Shown: positions 24,102 to 35,939 of the stretch, piece by piece | Position numbering within the stretch: the stretch's first letter is position 1 | How the letters are laid out: each line of letters begins with the position of its first letter | DNA from: Sindora glabra | Lineage: Eukaryota; Streptophyta; Magnoliopsida; Fabales; Fabaceae | Length of the DNA: 64,000 bases | Reading direction: 5' to 3' | NCBI GenBank assembly: GCA_020226215.1 | Contig: CM035228.1 | Span: forward strand, 68,731,989 to 68,795,988 | Notes under the pieces: model-generated | Databases searched by the model: none | What the model was told of the DNA's origin: nothing | What the model saw: the letters and a program-made list of their open reading frames with translations, nothing else | Made by a program: the position numbers and the translations under genes

Positions 24102-26155
24102 ATGGAAGAAACAAGTGAAGGAGTGGCCATTGGTATTGATCTGGGCACCACCTACTCGTGCGTTGGAGTCTGGCGGCCACAGCAACATCGTGTAGAGATT
24201 ATATTCAATGACCAGGGCAACAGAACCACGCCGTCTTTCGTCGCTTTCACTGATTCGCAGCGGTTGATCGGCCATGGTGCCATGAATCAGGCTGCCACCA
24301 ACCCATCTAACACCGTCTTTGGTGAGTCTGACCTTTTTCTTCATTTACAAATTTATTTCTCTTCATTTTATATAATCTAATAAAATTGAAATAACTATTC
24401 TTTCTTAATGAATTTAAAAGTAGCTATTGTTCTGCAGATGTGAAGAGGTTAATTGGTAGAAGATTTAGTGACCGAATGGTGCAGAATGATATGAAATTGT
24501 GGCCATTTAAGGTCACTGCTGGTTATGCTGACAAACCCATGATTGTTGTTAAGTACAAAGGTGAAGAGAAGCAATTTGCTGCTGAGGAAATCTCTTCTAT
24601 GGTTCTAACAAAGATGAAAGAGATTGCAGAGGCTTACCTTGGTTCAACTGTGAAGAACGCAGTTGTTACAGTTCCGGCTTACTTCAATGACACACAGCGC
24701 CGGGCCACAAAGGATGCCGGATTCATTGCTGGTCTAAACGTAATGCGTATTATTAACGAACCAACTGCTGCTGCAATTGCTTATGGTCTCGATAAGGGTA
24801 CTTCTAATGGGGAGAAGAATGTGTTGATCTTTGATCTCGGCGGTGGTACTTTTGATGTCTCTCTTATCACCATTGATGAGGGTATATTTGAAGTTAAGGC
24901 CATTGCTGGAGACACACACCTTGGCGGAGAAGACTTCGACAACAAAATGATGAATCATTTTGTCCAAGAGTTAAGAAAGAAGAAAAGGATCGACATCAGT
25001 GGAAATCCAAGAGCCCTTAGGAGGTTGAAAGCTGCGTGTGAGAGGGCAAAAAGGACGCTTTCATACAACACTGATGCTGCCATTGACATTGAATGCTTGC
25101 ATGACGGTACCGACTTCTTTTCTTCGATAACTCGGTCTAAGTTTGAGGCACTGAATATGAAACTGTTCTTGAAGTGTTTAGATACAGTAAAGAAATGTCT
25201 AACTGATGCTAAGATGGACAAGAACAACGTCCATGATGTTGTCCTTGTTGGTGGCTCTACTAGGATTCCCCAAGTGAGGCAGCTCTTACAAGAATTCTTC
25301 AATGGCAAGGAGCTTTCGAATAGCATCCACCCTGATGAGGCCGTGGCTTATGGTGCTGCCGTTCAGGCTGCCATGTTAAGTGGTCAAGCCAATGAGGGTA
25401 CTGAAAACTTGTTACTGTTGGATGTTACTCCTCTGTCCCTCGGTGTAGATGTATACATTGGACCCCAAAGTGGTGTGATGAGTGTAATAATTCCTAGGAA
25501 TACTCCCATTCCTGCGAAGATGAAACAACAATATTGGACTATATATGATAACCAAACTTATATAGCGTTTCCAGTTCATCAAGGTGAGAGTAGCAGAGCC
25601 AGAGATAACCACTTACTGGGTCAAATTGAACTTTCAGGATTTCCTGCAGCTCCCAAGGGTGCTATCAAGTTTGATGTTTGCTTTGATATTGATGCCAATG
25701 GAATCTTGAATGTCTCTGCGAAGGAAACTACCACTGGAATGCAAAGCCAGATCACCATAACAAGTGACAAGCAGAGACTGTCAACGGAGGAAATTGAGAG
25801 GATGATTCGAGAAGGTGAGAAATTGAAGGCTGAAGATGAGATATATAACAAGAAGGTTCGAGCAAAGAATGCTCTGGAGAATTTCGTTTACGAGCTCAGC
25901 AATGCTGTGGAAGATAAGGAGATTAGTTCTATGCTTTCCCGAGATGACAAGAAGAAGATGGAGGCTGCAATTGAGAAGGCAACAAATTGGCTTGAGGGAA
26001 ATAAAATTGAAGAAACAGATGAATATGAGTACAATATGATAAAGCTTGGCACCGGCAGCATCTGCAATCCTATCATAGTTAAGATATGCCAAGGTTACAG
26101 TGGGAATCATATTGATAGGAAAAAATATGAGTGGTTGATGAAATTGACAAAATAG
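24102..26155 (+). CDS. HSP70: Cytosolic HSP70 family chaperone, C-terminal EEVD missing
   Basis: This is an ATP-driven chaperone of the cytosolic/nuclear Hsp70 class. Exon 1 (24102-24321) and exon 2 (24438-26155) join in phase 1 within an Asp codon, the usual intron site in plant cytosolic HSP70 genes, giving 645 residues. The ATPase domain carries all three family signatures: IDLGTTYS (12-19), IFDLGGGTFDVSLI (204-217) and VLVGGSTRIPQVRQL (about 342-356). NEPTAAAIAYG (181-191) and the linker DVTPLSLGV (402-410) are also present. The substrate-binding part is recognisable (FDIDANGILNVSAKETTTG) but diverged around residues 410-460, with an insertion-like VDVYIGPQSGVM segment. The tail ends KKYEWLMKLTK, lacking the usual Gly-rich segment and the EEVD motif that binds TPR co-chaperones such as HOP and CHIP. 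The frame is fully open, so it is probably expressed, but it may be a specialised or decaying paralogue. There are no targeting or ER-retention signals. Confidence 0.93.
24322..24437 (+). other. HSP70 intron
   Basis: It begins GTGAGT and ends TTCTGCAG. Length is 116 bases and it is AT-rich, as is usual for a plant intron. Removing it joins TTT-G to AT-GTG, restoring the conserved Val-Phe-Asp run before the KRLIGRRFSD segment. Without splicing, translation would end at a stop shortly after 24377. Confidence 0.92.
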
Positions 26156-26485
26156 GCACTGGATATAAGGATTTTCATTTTTTGCAGTTGATATATCCCA
26201 GGTGGCCTGTTCTTCTTTTTGGCAGAATTGTTAAGGATTTGCTATGAGTACTGGGACTTGCTACTTCCTTTTTGATTTACTCCAGATGACCTTTTATATA
26301 TATGCCATATGGTTTAAATTTTGATGAGAAAGAATTTGCCACCAGTTTTATTGTTTTAGACTTTTAGTTATGTTTCCAGAGTACTGTCCTGATGTATTAC
26401 AGTCACAGATCAAATGAACACAACTACAGTACGGGATATTGAGTTCGAAAGTGAAGACCATGGATAATTAAGTGCAAATAAACTA
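26156..26485 (+). other. HSP70 3' untranslated region, approximate
   Basis: T-rich sequence follows the TAG stop. AATAAA occurs at 26477-26482 and is a candidate poly(A) signal. Plant signals are loose, so the true cleavage site could lie earlier, in the T-rich stretch around 26290-26380. Confidence 0.35.
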
Positions 26486-26489
26486 ATAC

Positions 26490-28720
26490 ATGAGGGGTAA
26501 AGATTAGTCAAACAATCGCCTTTTTGTCTTTTTAGTTTTTTTACTTTCTTTCTGGGTTGCTAGGAATCATATGTTTGAACTGCTACTAATTCCATGAATG
26601 ATAATTGTCGTGAACACATTGCATTGTAGATAGCATCGTTCCATGTCCTGTCTCAAGTTGACATTAAAATACCCACGCAACAGAAAAGGAAGAAATTGTT
26701 GATATCATGACTAAATGTTCAAAATATTTACTTCGGGAGATGTAAACAATAAATCCCTCATAATAATAATAATGCTTTCATAGATCAAATTCAGGATCCT
26801 TCAGTTTGAAATGCTTTTAAATTTAGTTTGCTAGCATTGAGCCAACTGATTATTAACTAAAACAAATAATAATTAATTATATATAATTTATTTTATGTTT
26901 GTTAACATCTTTTGATAAGTGATTATTTACGATCTATAAAGAAATTACTTTTTAGTATAAATTGCTAAAAAAGATAATAACGGAGAGAGAGAGTGGAATT
27001 TTTTTTTTTTTTGGGGAAAAAAATCAAGCTGATACTAAAGTACTACATACTCACTTTATTTCATTAAAGTTTACCTACAAAAAGATGGCATAAAAGATAA
27101 AACAACACACTTACAAGCATCTTAGGAAGAACAAAAGTGCTAAAACAAAAATTTCTGTTGTCATATATTAAAATTGAAAAATTTTTAATTTTGTAAAAAT
27201 TAAATTAATATAAAATTTTAATTATAAATAAAATTAATAAAAATTTAATTTTTTAGATATTAAAATAAATTTTTAGTTAAGATATACATACAAAAAAATA
27301 AGAATTCAGAGGCACATAACCTTATATAAAATAGCAAAATAGTCTTTTTGTTTTACCCTTTTAAAAAAAATTATCTTGAATAAATTATTATTATATTAAA
27401 AATTCAAACAACAAAGTTATCTTTTTGGAAAAAAGAAAATGTAGATAGATACAAAAATAGCTGGTGGTTATAAAAGAATTCATTTGTCCATTTATTTTAA
27501 ATTTTTTATTAATATTATTGCCTAGGTACCCAATAGTAACATGTTACTGTTTGATTTGCAAACAGTAACATATTGCTCTTTAGCAATTTTGATGTTAATG
27601 ATAATATATTTATTTGATTATTTTAGATTTAGTTAATATTATTGTCGAGATACCAAACAGGACTAATATTTTCATGTTCTTTTTAATAATTCTTTTCATC
27701 AATTCATATAAATATAAGAAAAATCACAATTTACCCATATATATAATTTCACCTAACTCATTTTTTCGGATGGGTGAAAGTTTAAGTTAACAAAATTTTA
27801 ATGTAGTTATTACCAAAAAAATTAATTTAATAGTAGAAAATATGAATAGATGAATTTCAACATTTAAAAATATACATAAATTAAATAAAAATTGATGAAA
27901 TTACATGAATAAAATATAATTTTGCATAATTTTTTAACATAACGAGAGACATAATTTTTATCCAAAAATCTCCGAATCTTTAGTTTACTTATTATTTTAA
28001 ATTTTATATTTTTCAACTTTATGTATCGTGTACTATGTCACTTTGCAACTGCATATACGAAACAAAATCTAATGACGGGAGCTTAATTTTTTTTACTAAA
28101 ACTAGCTAATCGCCACAGGGTTTCTTTTTTTTTTTTTTTTTAACTATTACATTTCATAAGTAAATATTATTTAAAAATCATAAGTTATTTATATAACATG
28201 TAAATTCAAAATAATGACAATCACAAACAAAATATATATACATATATAGACACACTCACAATAATGACAATCAGAAACAATACAATACGCCCACACACAA
28301 ATACCATTCACAATTTATTAATACTTAATTTCTTCAACATTGCACCTTGTACTCCCTTCGTAAGTACTAAAACTTGTTTGAAAATTATTATCGTATGTAT
28401 TCAACCCAAGATTCTATCTTATTGTAAACATTATGTAAAATGTTATGCGGAGCATTAGCTGAGCTGTGATAAGGAGGGGCATGAAATGCTTATCTAGAAG
28501 ATATGAGCCGCTGATTTACGGAGAGTTTGAATTAAAAATGGGAAGATTAGAGAAGTGGCTCTCAATTGAGGAATATCGTAGCATGGATCCCTTCAAGACT
28601 TTTAGGCTCCATTTTACATAACAAATAAGTTAATTTATAATTTATTGATTTAATTGATAAGTTATAAGCTAGTGTTTAAAGATATTTCTTACAATACCTT
28701 ATTAAAAAAATAAGCTACTT
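26490..28720. other. Intergenic sequence, no gene seen
   Basis: The stretch is AT-rich with a GAGAGAGAGAG run followed by a T run at 26980-27012 and another long T run near 28125-28141. A small hairpin centred near 27556 pairs ATGTTACTGTTTG with CAAACAGTAACAT. A slightly less AT-rich stretch at 28440-28620 contains a short frame with WLSIEEYRSMDPFKTF-like translation, but I cannot assign it to a family. Confidence 0.5.
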
Positions 28721-28721
28721 G

Positions 28722-28935
28722 GACTACAATAAAAAGCACATTCAGTGAGGACATTTGTCGTCCTTGTAGATGACTCGGTTGTTGTAAAAAGCAAAAGTCA
28801 TTGTAAAAAATGTTGTCGGTATAAGTTTATTATTGAAATAATTTTTACTAACGACAACTTGTCATCGATAAAAATGTGCTTTTCTATGATGACATTATCA
28901 TCACAGAAAACCATTTAAATTTTCAAAATTTTTGG
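28722..28935 (-). repeat. CACTA terminus and subterminal repeats
   Basis: The terminus is at 28722, with the first base changed so that it reads GACTACAA. Within 200 bases, TGTCGTC/GACGACA-type motifs recur in both orientations (28755, 28817, 28853, 28865, 28950). A matching arm, ATGTGCTTTTCTATGATGAC (28886), mirrors AAAAGCACATTCAGTGAGGAC, so the end can fold back. Such repeats serve as transposase binding sites in this family. Confidence 0.75.
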
Positions 28936-29279
28936 AATTTCAATGCTTGTCGTCACTAAAAATTTTCAACATTTTATAAATTAAAAATATAATTAAATTA
29001 ATATATTATATTTAATAATATGGATAATAATATTTTTATTTCAATTTAATTGAATTAATTAAATAATTTTTAATTTAATCTTATCTAATTTAAATTGTAC
29101 AAATAAAATATGCTAACAATACTAATAATAATATGTAACAAGATCACATGATCCATATAAAAAAATGAATACACATAAAATAATTGTGAAATTATTTATA
29201 AATAAATAAAAAATTTTATATGCATGATCCATATAAATATCTGTATATAAAAAAATCATAAATACAAAATCTAAAGGGA

Positions 29280-31010
29280 AGGAAGATACAAATAACTCGA
29301 TGTATCGTCATTCGTGCCAAGACTATCATCATCATTATATTATCATCATCCTAACAACGTGGACAATACATAAAGGGTGGTGCCTGCGAGGGATTGGGCA
29401 GTTGTGGCCACAAATCTGCTCAACCTAGGCAATGCAACAATGACTGGTGACACCAATAGTATGAGACCCTGTTGTCTGAGCAAGGAAGTTGGCTTCGTCA
29501 GTTATATTGCAAATTGCTCCTAAATCAATAGCTAACTCTGCTGAAACTACTCTCGTCTCTACTCCAACTGCTATCAACTTTGCTGCAGCTGTTCTTACAA
29601 CTCACCCACTTGGAACACATAATAGGAGCTTGCCCCGGAACTGGAGGTGTCCATCGAATGGTACGTTTAGCCTGCCAGCACATGACCAACTGCCTTCTTG
29701 TACTCTTGACAAGTTCCAAGCACCTCATTAGTGATGACAACCTTGTCAATCCCTACAGAAGTGCTAGGTGAGCCAATGGATGATACACTGGACTGGGCAT
29801 GCTACGTCTCCAGCTTAGTCATACTTGTCTTGAATTTTTAAACCAAAAATTAATTATCCAAAATATAAAAAATTTTGTATCATTAAAATATAAAGTTTAG
29901 GTAATTTACATACTACTCCACGGGAGTCGGATGCACCCACTCTCTCATCCTATATGTGTGTCAGTCCTTGAAATTTTCTGACACCAACTACAGCTTACTT
30001 ATCTCCTTATTTCTTTATTCATATTTTATATAAAAAAGAAAGGATAAATATAATTATTAAATTAGTAATAAATTATATATTTAAATAATGAATAATAAGT
30101 TGAATTACCTTATTATAATAATGTGCAACAATAGATTTTAATCCATGCTAATTATTCACCACCTTCTTTGCCCAATTATCTGAATTCCTCGTAGACAACT
30201 CTTGTAAATTAAGAAATAATCATATAATATATTTACATTTACAATTTAGATATATGAAATACTGACATAACTTTATTAAATATCATACTTACCATGTAAT
30301 CATCATTGTTGAAGAAATCAACACATCTCTGCCACATTTGGGGTGAGACAAATCGTGGCACATAATGCCTAGATGGTCCAAGTTGAAATCCTAGTTCTGA
30401 TCACCCTTGTGCTCTATAAAGTGCTTATTCAATCTATACTTCCACTCTTTGTATAAGTCAGAAGCACTCCACATTAGGCCACTAAGTGCTCTATCCTGCT
30501 TAACCTCAATGATGCCTTGGAACTCAAAGTTGGATTGCATTAGAAGACATTTAGCAAATTAGTGAGAACTATATCAAAAAATTTCAATATTAAATACAAC
30601 TAAGTTAAGATAGGGAGGAGATGGATACTTACACAAACCTTCTGCATAACTTTGTCTCATAACTGCTAAGGCACTGACCGCCATAATTTATAATAAGGTG
30701 ACACATGTACTCAAATGATACTACCTATGTTGTAAGGGAGATGGCTAACATTCTCACCAATAGAATGCCATTTACCAGTCGTATTGAACTATAGAGGCAT
30801 TGGTCTCCCCTCGCTCCTCTTCATCTTTTCTTACAGCTTGAGGAACCTATTTGAACCCCCTTTTCTCAGAGATGTAACTTTGATGGATAATAAAAAATAT
30901 CAATACCATAAATTTATATTTAATAAATAATCAACATAAGTGTGGATAGTTAGAAAAAATACCTGATTTCTTACACTGTGATGAAATATGAGTGGGCTAA
31001 CGTGAAGGTC
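29280..31010 (-). pseudogene. CACTA ORF1 / Ptta-type protein remnant
   Basis: The minus-strand translation shows a FNTTGKWHSIGENVSHL-like start (about 30790-30740) and a WR-VP-QL-DKVMQKV segment (about 30690-30640). It continues with DLYKEWKYRLNKHF (about 30460-30420), a Q-MWQRCVDFFNNDDY-like stretch (about 30345-30300), and a coiled, Gln/Glu-rich C-terminal part over 29750-29500. This is the usual architecture of Ptta/En/Spm ORF1 proteins. Stops are scattered throughout. The plus-strand frames at 29489-29771 are shadows of this region. Confidence 0.65.
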
Positions 31011-31299
31011 CCTTCTAGCATCACCTCCATGGTTTCATGCCTAGATGTCCGCCATAACTGGAATAATACGCATTGTGTAAGTATTTAAGAGAAAAGCTTA
31101 CCATTAAATTAGATAACAAGATACAAATTATTATATTCTTATAATGAAATTACACAATAACTTTTACATAATTATGAGTTATCATGCAAAAAAATATTGT
31201 TTTCCTAGTTAAAATCAATGTCAGTAAACCTAACAGACTTATCCCCATGGTTGTCAGTTTCTCTACCATAATTAGATTGTAGAAGTCCATCCTTCATAT

Positions 31300-31870
31300 A
31301 TTCTTCAATTTTTCATCTTTGAAATTATCATCATCGTTGATGAAGATGTCTATTCCCTCTGTGGCAGATCTAGTATCCCTAGAAGGTGAAATGATTGAAG
31401 GATCATTTCTTTGATCCCTTAAGTTAACTAAATGGAAATCTCCAAGATCAATAGTGAGGTTGAAATTAGAAAAGTTGCTTTGCTACAGGAATGACAAGTC
31501 TTGTACATTGACACCATCGTCAGATGGATCCTATATGTTGCAATGCACAACAAAATGGACTACCTTTCAATTTGGCCTATTAGGAAGATCATCGATATAA
31601 AAGACTTGTTGTGCTTGAGTTGCAAGAATATAAGGGTTGTCTTTATATCATTGCCCATTAACCAAGATACTTGTAATGTTCTTGTCAATGTAAAGCTTTT
31701 TCTTTCTAGGATCAATATCATACTATGTGCATTTGAACAAAGTCACACTATACTTATTTAGATAAGTTAGTTTTATAATATCCTCTAGTACACCATAAAA
31801 TATGTTACCATCAATTCCCAAAACAAAAATGGCATTGTTCTGTGTTTTATGCTTTGTATTTCTAGTTTCA
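31300..31870 (-). pseudogene. DUF4216-like segment of the CACTA transposase
   Basis: The minus strand reads a run close to the DUF4216 core: FKC--YDID, then PYILATQAQQVFYIDD, then NWKVV at about 31745-31560. An acidic tail follows (SRDTRSATEGIDIFINDDD, about 31380-31330). This domain is normally the C-terminal part of the TNP2 reading frame in plant CACTA elements. It is interrupted by stops. The 86-codon plus-strand frame at 31501-31761 is a shadow. Confidence 0.7.
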
Positions 31871-32089
31871 ACTACAAAGTACACTCCATTAAATATACAT
31901 ACTGAGTAATATCACAATAGTAAAATTAGGACTAAAAGCTAATGATAGTAGCTTTTTAGTGGCTTTGAGGAAACTATTTCTATGTAAATGGTACATCTAC
32001 GAAAATAGCATTTTTATGAAGAGTTAAATTTGAAAAAAATTACAACTAAGAAAAAATATTTACATAATTGATATAACACATCTTGAAAG

Positions 32090-33475
32090 AACAAACTTTT
32101 ACCCTAGAGCAAAATCACGCAAGAAATTTTGTTCTCTATGACTCATCTATGTTATCAGCACCACTTTATTCGAGCTCTTGTCAATGCTCACTATAGAACA
32201 TATGTATTTTAGTTTGTTGTAATTAATTGGAAGAAATTTATGAATAAATATAGAAACTTACTAGAGATATATTTCGATCTCTACACAATTATTCAAGATA
32301 TATCATATGGTGACATCTCAATCCTTCATATCAAACTGAGATATAATCTTTTTTTCCAAAGGTCAACATTGAGATTGAAACATTGATAATGCTTTTTTTA
32401 TGCATTTGGATGCTATGTCTCTGCTTTGGTTAGGCAGATTGAATCTAGTTTCCACCACTTCTAGGTACATAGAACAAAATATCAATGCCTCATCAACAAC
32501 ATATCCTTCTACAATTGAACCCTCCAGTTGAGCATGATTTCTAACATAGTCCTTTAACTTTCTTATGTATCTCTAGTATGGGCACATCCATAAAAAATGA
32601 ATGGGACCACCATGCAATGCTTCATCAAGCAAATGCATCACTGGGTGAACCATTATATCAAAGAATGTTAGAGGATGTATCATTTCAAGCTTGCATAAAA
32701 TGATGACAATATTTTACTTAGTTTGCAAGACATCTTTCCTATTAAGAGTTCTAATGCATATTTGATTGAAGAAATTGCACAACTTAACAATCAAATATGA
32801 TAATTCTTTTAGCAAAAATGCTCAGATTAAAGGTCCTAATAATCTTTACGTAATAACATGATAGTCATGTGATTTCAACTTCTTTAACCTTATATCATGA
32901 TTAGTCACATTCTTCTTAAGACTCTCAATAAACCTATCAGGAAATTTCATATTCTTTATAAACTAGCAAAATTATCTTTATTTTTCCTGGTTAAAGGTGT
33001 ATGCAGCATATGATTTGAAAAGCTAGCCCCTTTTTTCGTATAAATGTAAGTCTAACTTTATCTTTATGTCCACCGAATCCTATCTCATATTTTTTATATC
33101 TTTTATCTTGTGTTCAATATTTAATAATGCACCCAAAATACTGTCACATACATTCTTCTCAATGCGCATCATATCAATGTTATGCCTTAAATTCATTGTT
33201 AGCCATTACAGGAAGTAAAAAATATGCTTTTCTTACTCCAATTAAGTTTATCGGCACCCCTCTTTTACTTTAGATCACCAAACTGAACATGTTTACTGAG
33301 ATGTCTCTGTACCACCTTACCTAACTAGTCCATGATAATTTCATTGGTAAGAGGACAAGGAGGGGCTTTCCTCTATGGCCTCCTATTAAATTCCTTCCAA
33401 TTTCTCCATGTGCGACTCCTTGGAAGCTAATGACGATGACTAACATAAACAAATTTTTCCCTAACTCGAATGATG
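32090..33475 (-). pseudogene. TNP2-type transposase remnant with DUF4218 region
   Basis: From the gap downward, the minus strand encodes transposase pieces: GVAHGEIGRNLIGGHRGKP (about 33405-33355), a segment equivalent to the conserved LRHNLDVMHIEKNVCDSILG run (about 33200-33130), LKSHDYHVITQRLL (about 32880-32840), and the DUF4218 core LEMIHPLTFFDIMVHPVMHL (about 32690-32630). RKLKDYVRNHAQLEGSIVEGYV follows at about 32560-32500. TNP2 is the catalytic transposase of CACTA elements. This copy has many stops and lacks its N-terminal portion, so it is inactive. Confidence 0.8.
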
Positions 33476-33575
33476 NNNNNNNNNNNNNNNNNNNNNNNNN
33501 NNNNNNNNNNNNNNNNNNNNNNNNNNNNNNNNNNNNNNNNNNNNNNNNNNNNNNNNNNNNNNNNNNNNNNNNNNN
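33476..33575. other. Assembly gap of exactly 100 N
   Basis: Exactly 100 N bases, a conventional placeholder for a gap of unknown size. Frames crossing it are artefacts. It separates TNP2 coding sequence on its left from an LTR on its right, so the true missing sequence may be long. Confidence 1.
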
Positions 33576-34471
33576 ATTCAACAGTAAACAAGCTAGATTA
33601 TATAAAATTCAGTTCCATAATTCCATGAACAAGTTCACCTAAGCTAAGTACAGAGGTTTAGTGTGAGAACATCATAAGATCAGAAGAAAACAAGAAAACA
33701 GAGGAGGAAGCCAAACAATCCATGAAGATCTATAAATTTCTTGCTTGGTTCTTCAATTTCTTGCTTGGATCCGTGTTAGAAGGCGCCTTTGATGAGCATT
33801 TTGGTCTCTCCTAGGGCTTCTCCTAGCAACTTCTTTGTTAATTCTCAGAATTCTCTCCCTTCCACACCCTAGTTTGCAGGATTTCGCGCGAAACTTATAT
33901 TCTTTGATGTACACGGGGTCAAACACGGCCCGTGTTGAACCCCGTGTTTCTCAGCGAAAGTTTGAGCAGCAAGGAACACGTTGTGTGACATGCCCCGTGT
34001 TCTTCTACGAATTGTCAAGCAGCAATGTACACGGGGTAGTACACGTCCCGTGTTCTACCCCGTGTTTCTCAGCGAAGACTGATCAGCATACTACACGGGG
34101 TGTGACACCCTCCGTGTTCTTCAGAGGCGAATGGCAGTAATATACACGGGGTGTGACACGTCCCGTGTTCACACCCGTGTTCTTCTCTGAGTAGCCCAGT
34201 GAAGTCACGAAGCCATCCAGAATGAAACACGGCATTGAACACGGGGTTACCATTACCCCGTGTTCTTTACTGAGTAGACAATCTTGCTTCAATGCTTCAA
34301 GATTTGAATGGTTTTGCCTCTAAATTCTTTTCTAATGCTCATATGTTTCATTTCATGCCCTGAAAACAAGATATAGAGCATCTAAGCATCTTTTTCAATC
34401 AATTTTGCACAAAATACTAAGTAAATGAGTGATAAAACACATAGAATTTAGGTGTATTTGTGCACTTATCA
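33576..34471 (-). mobile_element. LTR fragment of a Ty3/gypsy-like element (minus strand)
   Basis: Read on the minus strand from 34471, it begins TGATAAGTGCACAAATACAC, a start common to Ogre/Tat-type plant LTRs, and continues for at least 896 bp to the gap. Its GC-rich middle carries palindromic tandem units (listed separately). The late part has the usual LTR-like CTTGTTCATGGAATTATGGA stretch. The other end, and any target duplication partner of GAAAT (34472-34476), lie in the gap. The family assignment is by general resemblance. Confidence 0.6.
33911..34265. repeat. Palindromic ACACGGGGT / ACCCCGTGT tandem units
   Basis: About six imperfect units, spaced roughly 50-65 bases, each contain ACACGGGGT followed by an inverted CCCGTGTTC or ACCCCGTGTT. 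They start near 33911, 33970, 34027, 34092, 34144 and 34225. Linkers such as TCTCAGCGAAG and GCAGCA/GAGTAGC also recur. The units can pair within and between themselves. They stand out sharply because the surrounding DNA is very AT-rich. Confidence 0.9.
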
Positions 34472-34479
34472 GAAATCAT

Positions 34480-35722
34480 AAATACCTTTCAACAAATGGT
34501 AATGGTCTGTACAACCTATCAATCAAACTATAATTGTAATGATACAATAGTCTGTCATTACTTAATAGCAGACTTTACAGGATAATTAAAAGGTTAGTGG
34601 GATGATCATCTTACAGAAATAGAAAAAACTTAAATAACAAAAGCCATTAGGCAAGATAGGAATGGACAAATAATCTTAAGACCTGATAATAGACTAATTC
34701 CTGATGCTATAAATACACTTATTTATGCCATAGGAAGACACTTTATTGTTGATCCTACCTTTTGGAAAGATAAATCATCCAAACTCCTTTCCAATCTTAG
34801 GTGCAAAGATCCATCTGAGTTTAGATGGTATAAGGACATGTTATTTACTCGAGTCTTTACTAGGTCAGACAGCAACCAACCTTTCTGGAAAGAAAAATTC
34901 CTTGCAGGACTTCCTATAACCTTAGGAGATAAAGTCCAAGAAAAAATCAAAAGCCGTTATGGTGACTATATCCCTTATGAACATCTTACTTATGGAAAAT
35001 TAGTAAATTATGTTCAAAAGGTAGCCTTCAAAATTTGTCAGGATGACAAAATCCAAAGATAACTTGCTAAAGAAAAAGCTCAAAACAAGAGAGAATTAGG
35101 AACCTTCTGTGTGCAATTTGGATTACCCTACTCAAAAACCTTTAAACTAAAACATACAAGAAGAGCTAGGCAATAAATGTTACAACCGAAACCACAATTG
35201 CAACCCAAGCCTAAACGTTCTTCAGACAAAATCCAAAGGAGGAAACCTAAACCTAGATATACTCCACCTCCTTATCAAGCTTAAGATATTAGGCTTGTGT
35301 GTTATAGGTGTGGTAAACCTGGACATATTGCCAAATATTGTAGATTGAAAAGAAGGATAGAGCAACCAAATTTGGAAGAATCCATTTCAAACTAAATAAT
35401 CAATCTTCTTGCCGAGGAATCCTTGCAATCTAAATAAGAATCCAAAATAGAGGAAGAAAATCAAGTACAGCAAATGTCTTATCTCCTTGAAGATGATGAA
35501 ATATCCTCAGAGGACTCGCCCCTTGAGTTTGAGGTAAATATGCTCAATATGGAGCAAAACTTGCTTTTTGACATCATTAGTGACTATCCTGACAATGATA
35601 AAAAGCAAGAATATCTCCAGAAAGTCAGGCAAAATCTGGATAAACCTTCATTTTCAAAAAGTTTTCTTCAACCAATACATTACAATTTCAAAGATGTTTT
35701 AGATAAATTTAAGTCAGACTAA
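34480..35722 (+). pseudogene. Pararetrovirus coat-protein region with CCHC zinc knuckle
   Basis: Fragments with caulimovirid capsid character occur at about 34560-35062, including an LIADF-like start and a FLAGLP motif in 34838-35062. A CCHC zinc knuckle of the form C-X2-C-X4-H-X4-C follows at 35300-35341, in a basic context. Downstream is an acidic Glu/Asp-rich stretch (35450-35590). All of this lies in one frame. It is interrupted by in-frame stops at 35060, 35282, 35393 and 35720, among others. The capsid packages viral nucleic acid; this remnant is non-functional. Confidence 0.75.
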
Positions 35723-35939
35723 AGCAAACCTGTTACATTATAGGACTTGCAGTCCGGAATAAACCTACTTAAAACAGAAGTTAAGGAGCTCAAATCAATT
35801 CAAAAACTCCAATGAGAAATTATTACTGAACTTCAGGTATCCCCAATATCTCCGAAAAGGAAAGAAAAAATCAATGGGGATGGAGAAGAAGAAGAAAATG
35901 ATTTCATAGGATCTATTTCTAAAATTTCAGTTCCAAAAT

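Larger units (their letters stand above)
28722..33475 (-). mobile_element. CACTA (En/Spm) DNA transposon, cut by the assembly gap
   Basis: The low-coordinate end starts GACTACAATAAAAAGC, a one-base variant of the CACTACAA terminus. It is followed by subterminal motifs such as TTTGTCGTCC, TTGTCGGTAT and ACGACAACTTGTCATCG. On the minus strand from 33475 downward come TNP2 transposase, DUF4218-like and DUF4216-like segments, then an ORF1/Ptta-like region. That is the standard order for a plant CACTA element. All frames are broken. The opposite terminus and the N-terminal part of TNP2 are missing because the sequence runs into 100 N at 33476. Confidence 0.85.

Noticed and set aside
24078..24344. 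Minus-strand frame of 88 codons over HSP70 exon 1
   Set aside because: It is the antisense of conserved HSP70 coding sequence with no family match. The other antisense frames in 24734-26110 are rejected for the same reason.
28440..28620. Possible gene fragment with a WLSIEEYRSMDPFKTF-like translation
   Set aside because: It is too short, has no recognised family and shows no splice structure; noted only as slightly different in composition.
33321..33642. Frames crossing the gap on both strands
   Set aside because: They run through 100 N bases and are artefacts of translating unknown sequence.
33911..34265. Regular palindromic repeats resembling a CRISPR array
   Set aside because: The units are imperfect, the spacers are themselves related to each other, there are no cas genes, and the array lies inside a plant LTR.
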